From positions 1 to 64,000 of the forward strand of contig CAXHTR010000005.1 of the NCBI GenBank assembly GCA_964019655.1: 64,000 bases of DNA, written 5' to 3'. The notes below the pieces were generated by a model. The model worked only from the letters and a program-made list of their open reading frames with translations. It had not been told where the DNA came from and did not search any database. Source of the stretch: Perkinsela sp. pyNocScin1 (Eukaryota > Euglenozoa > Kinetoplastea > Prokinetoplastida > Perkinselidae). A program made the translations under genes and the position numbers. Position 1 is the stretch's first letter, and each line of letters begins with the position of its first letter. Positions 63,075-64,000 of the stretch are shown piece after piece.

Positions 63075-64000
63075 CTAGGCCACTACTTCAGCCCTTGCTA
63101 AGCTCTGAAAAAGTTTTAAAAGTCCAACTGCTTCAAAGTGTGATTCTAAAGGTCGCTTCCAAAAGACAGCATAACCTGTGATATAGAGCATGATGTCACC
63201 AATCATAAAAATTCGAATACCGTCTTGCGTAGCGCCCGTTCGATGAACAAAGTACCCGAATTTTTCAGCTGCAGTGTAAATAATATCGAGGGGCCGAGAT
63301 TTTGCAATGATCGCATTGATCTTACCACTGATTTCTTGCGTGCTCGACAGTTTCGGCTCCTTTTCTTCCGCTTGCACCATCTTGAATATTGCAAACAAGT
63401 CACCATGGCTATAAATCTCAGCTTCATCATGATAACTCATAATTTCTCCGCAAAGCTTGACTTCCTTGAGTGCAGAAATGTAGAATCGATCTAATTGAGA
63501 AGAATGGCGGCAAATTAGCGTTTTACGGATATTCAAAAAAACCCGTAGCATCAACTGAATATGGATTTTTGAGCGCTTACTCCATAGCATCGTAAGAAAG
63601 CTTGGTAAAAGCGATTCTTGAAGAATCAGCGTGACGTCTTCTATTTCTAGCGCGTCAAGGAAGGTCTTGTATTTTTTTATGTGAAAGCCCAAAAGCAAGG
63701 AGGAGTCGGTGTGCGCACGACAGTCTAAGGATTCCATATCTCGTAAAACAGCAATGCTGAGTTCAGGATTACATAAAACATGCATGATTGAGTTACGCAA
63801 CTCACCATGAAGAGTGGTCAATTTTTTCGAAAGTGATTTCCGATCTTTTTGATACTCAGAAGAGGTCCAGTTTCCAGAATAAGCGTGGTAGCGCACTTCT
63901 GTTCGCAGGCTGAGCAAGAACCCGGCAGTAAACTGCACGAATATATCTTCTACTGATAACGAGCTGGAAAACGTTGCATGTAGCACGGCACAAAGAAATC
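63075..64000 (-). CDS. Uncharacterised protein, 5' end beyond the window
   Basis: A 3' fragment of a leftward gene. The frame is open to the window edge and no ATG is needed before it, so it continues outside. About 308 residues are visible. They are mostly helical and mixed polar, with a stretch EGEDVTLI-like acidic pattern (LEIEDVTLILQESLLPSFLTM) and no motif I can name. The gene ends 78 bp before the AlaRS start on the same strand. Confidence 0.6.
   Translation of the reverse strand, partial: FLCAVLHATFSSSLSVEDIFVQFTAGFLLSLRTEVRYHAYSGNWTSSEYQKDRKSLSKKLTTLHGELRNSIMHVLCNPELSIAVLRDMESLDCRAHTDSSLLLGFHIKKYKTFLDALEIEDVTLILQESLLPSFLTMLWSKRSKIHIQLMLRVFLNIRKTLICRHSSQLDRFYISALKEVKLCGEIMSYHDEAEIYSHGDLFAIFKMVQAEEKEPKLSSTQEISGKINAIIAKSRPLDIIYTAAEKFGYFVHRTGATQDGIRIFMIGDIMLYITGYAVFWKRPLESHFEAVGLLKLFQSLARAEVVA

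Noticed and set aside
1-64000. CRISPR arrays, bacterial operons or prophage-like elements
   Set aside because: No short regularly spaced repeats, and the gene content and rRNA are eukaryotic nuclear.
24988-64000. Nucleomorph or kinetoplastid origin, suggested by compactness, co-directional genes and fused DHFR-TS
   Set aside because: Genes for mitochondrial proteins and moderate GC argue against a nucleomorph. An unfragmented 28S and the presence of SRP14 argue against a trypanosomatid. Neither is fully excluded without phylogeny.

Overview
This is nuclear DNA of a eukaryote. It carries a nuclear-type 18S-5.8S-28S rRNA unit and eukaryote-only genes: SPT5, SRP14, NTF2, an epsin, signal peptide peptidase, DBP10, a mitochondrial carrier and a large PPR protein. 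All 25 supported protein genes read as single uninterrupted exons. Neighbouring genes are mostly 25-175 bp apart. A fused DHFR-TS, a TypA/BipA GTPase with a leader and a long PPR protein suggest an alga or another plastid-lineage protist. A Cyanidiophyceae-like red alga, which has a compact, intron-poor genome and few rDNA units, is my best inference, but the sequence alone does not prove it.

Layout. (1) Positions 1-11271 hold a head-to-tail satellite with a 2821-2822 bp unit. Three copies are nearly identical, the fourth diverges, and a fifth fades out near 11610. Each full unit contains an approximately 866-bp module almost free of adenine on the + strand, bounded by 36-bp direct repeats. 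Next to it is a short tRNA-like pol III cassette. (2) Positions 11611-17584 hold decayed repeat-like, gene-free DNA interrupted by a complete non-autonomous hAT transposon (14449-15004) with an 8-bp target duplication. (3) Positions 17585-23366 hold one rRNA unit on the - strand with very short internal spacers. (4) Positions 23367-24987 are rDNA upstream spacer with two diverged direct repeats. (5) Positions 24988-64000 are gene-dense: fifteen - strand genes, then two + strand genes, then eight more - strand genes, the last running off the window.

The genes are a housekeeping mix. They cover ribosome production (DBP10, rRNA), transcription (SPT5), translation (HisRS, AlaRS, TypA), protein targeting and turnover (SRP14, signal peptide peptidase, DOA1-like, a cullin-like protein), trafficking (NTF2, epsin, acyl-protein thioesterase), nucleotide synthesis (DHFR-TS) and organelle functions (PPR, carrier, IF1-like, mPGES-2-like, SSB-like). 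They do not form one pathway. The least ordinary items are the adenine-free satellite module, a metallo-beta-lactamase/SAM fusion, a bacterial-type glutathionylspermidine-synthase-like ATP-grasp protein, and a cullin-like protein without the usual neddylation tail.

Several gene starts below were moved to the first ATG because the longest open frame began at GTG or TTG.
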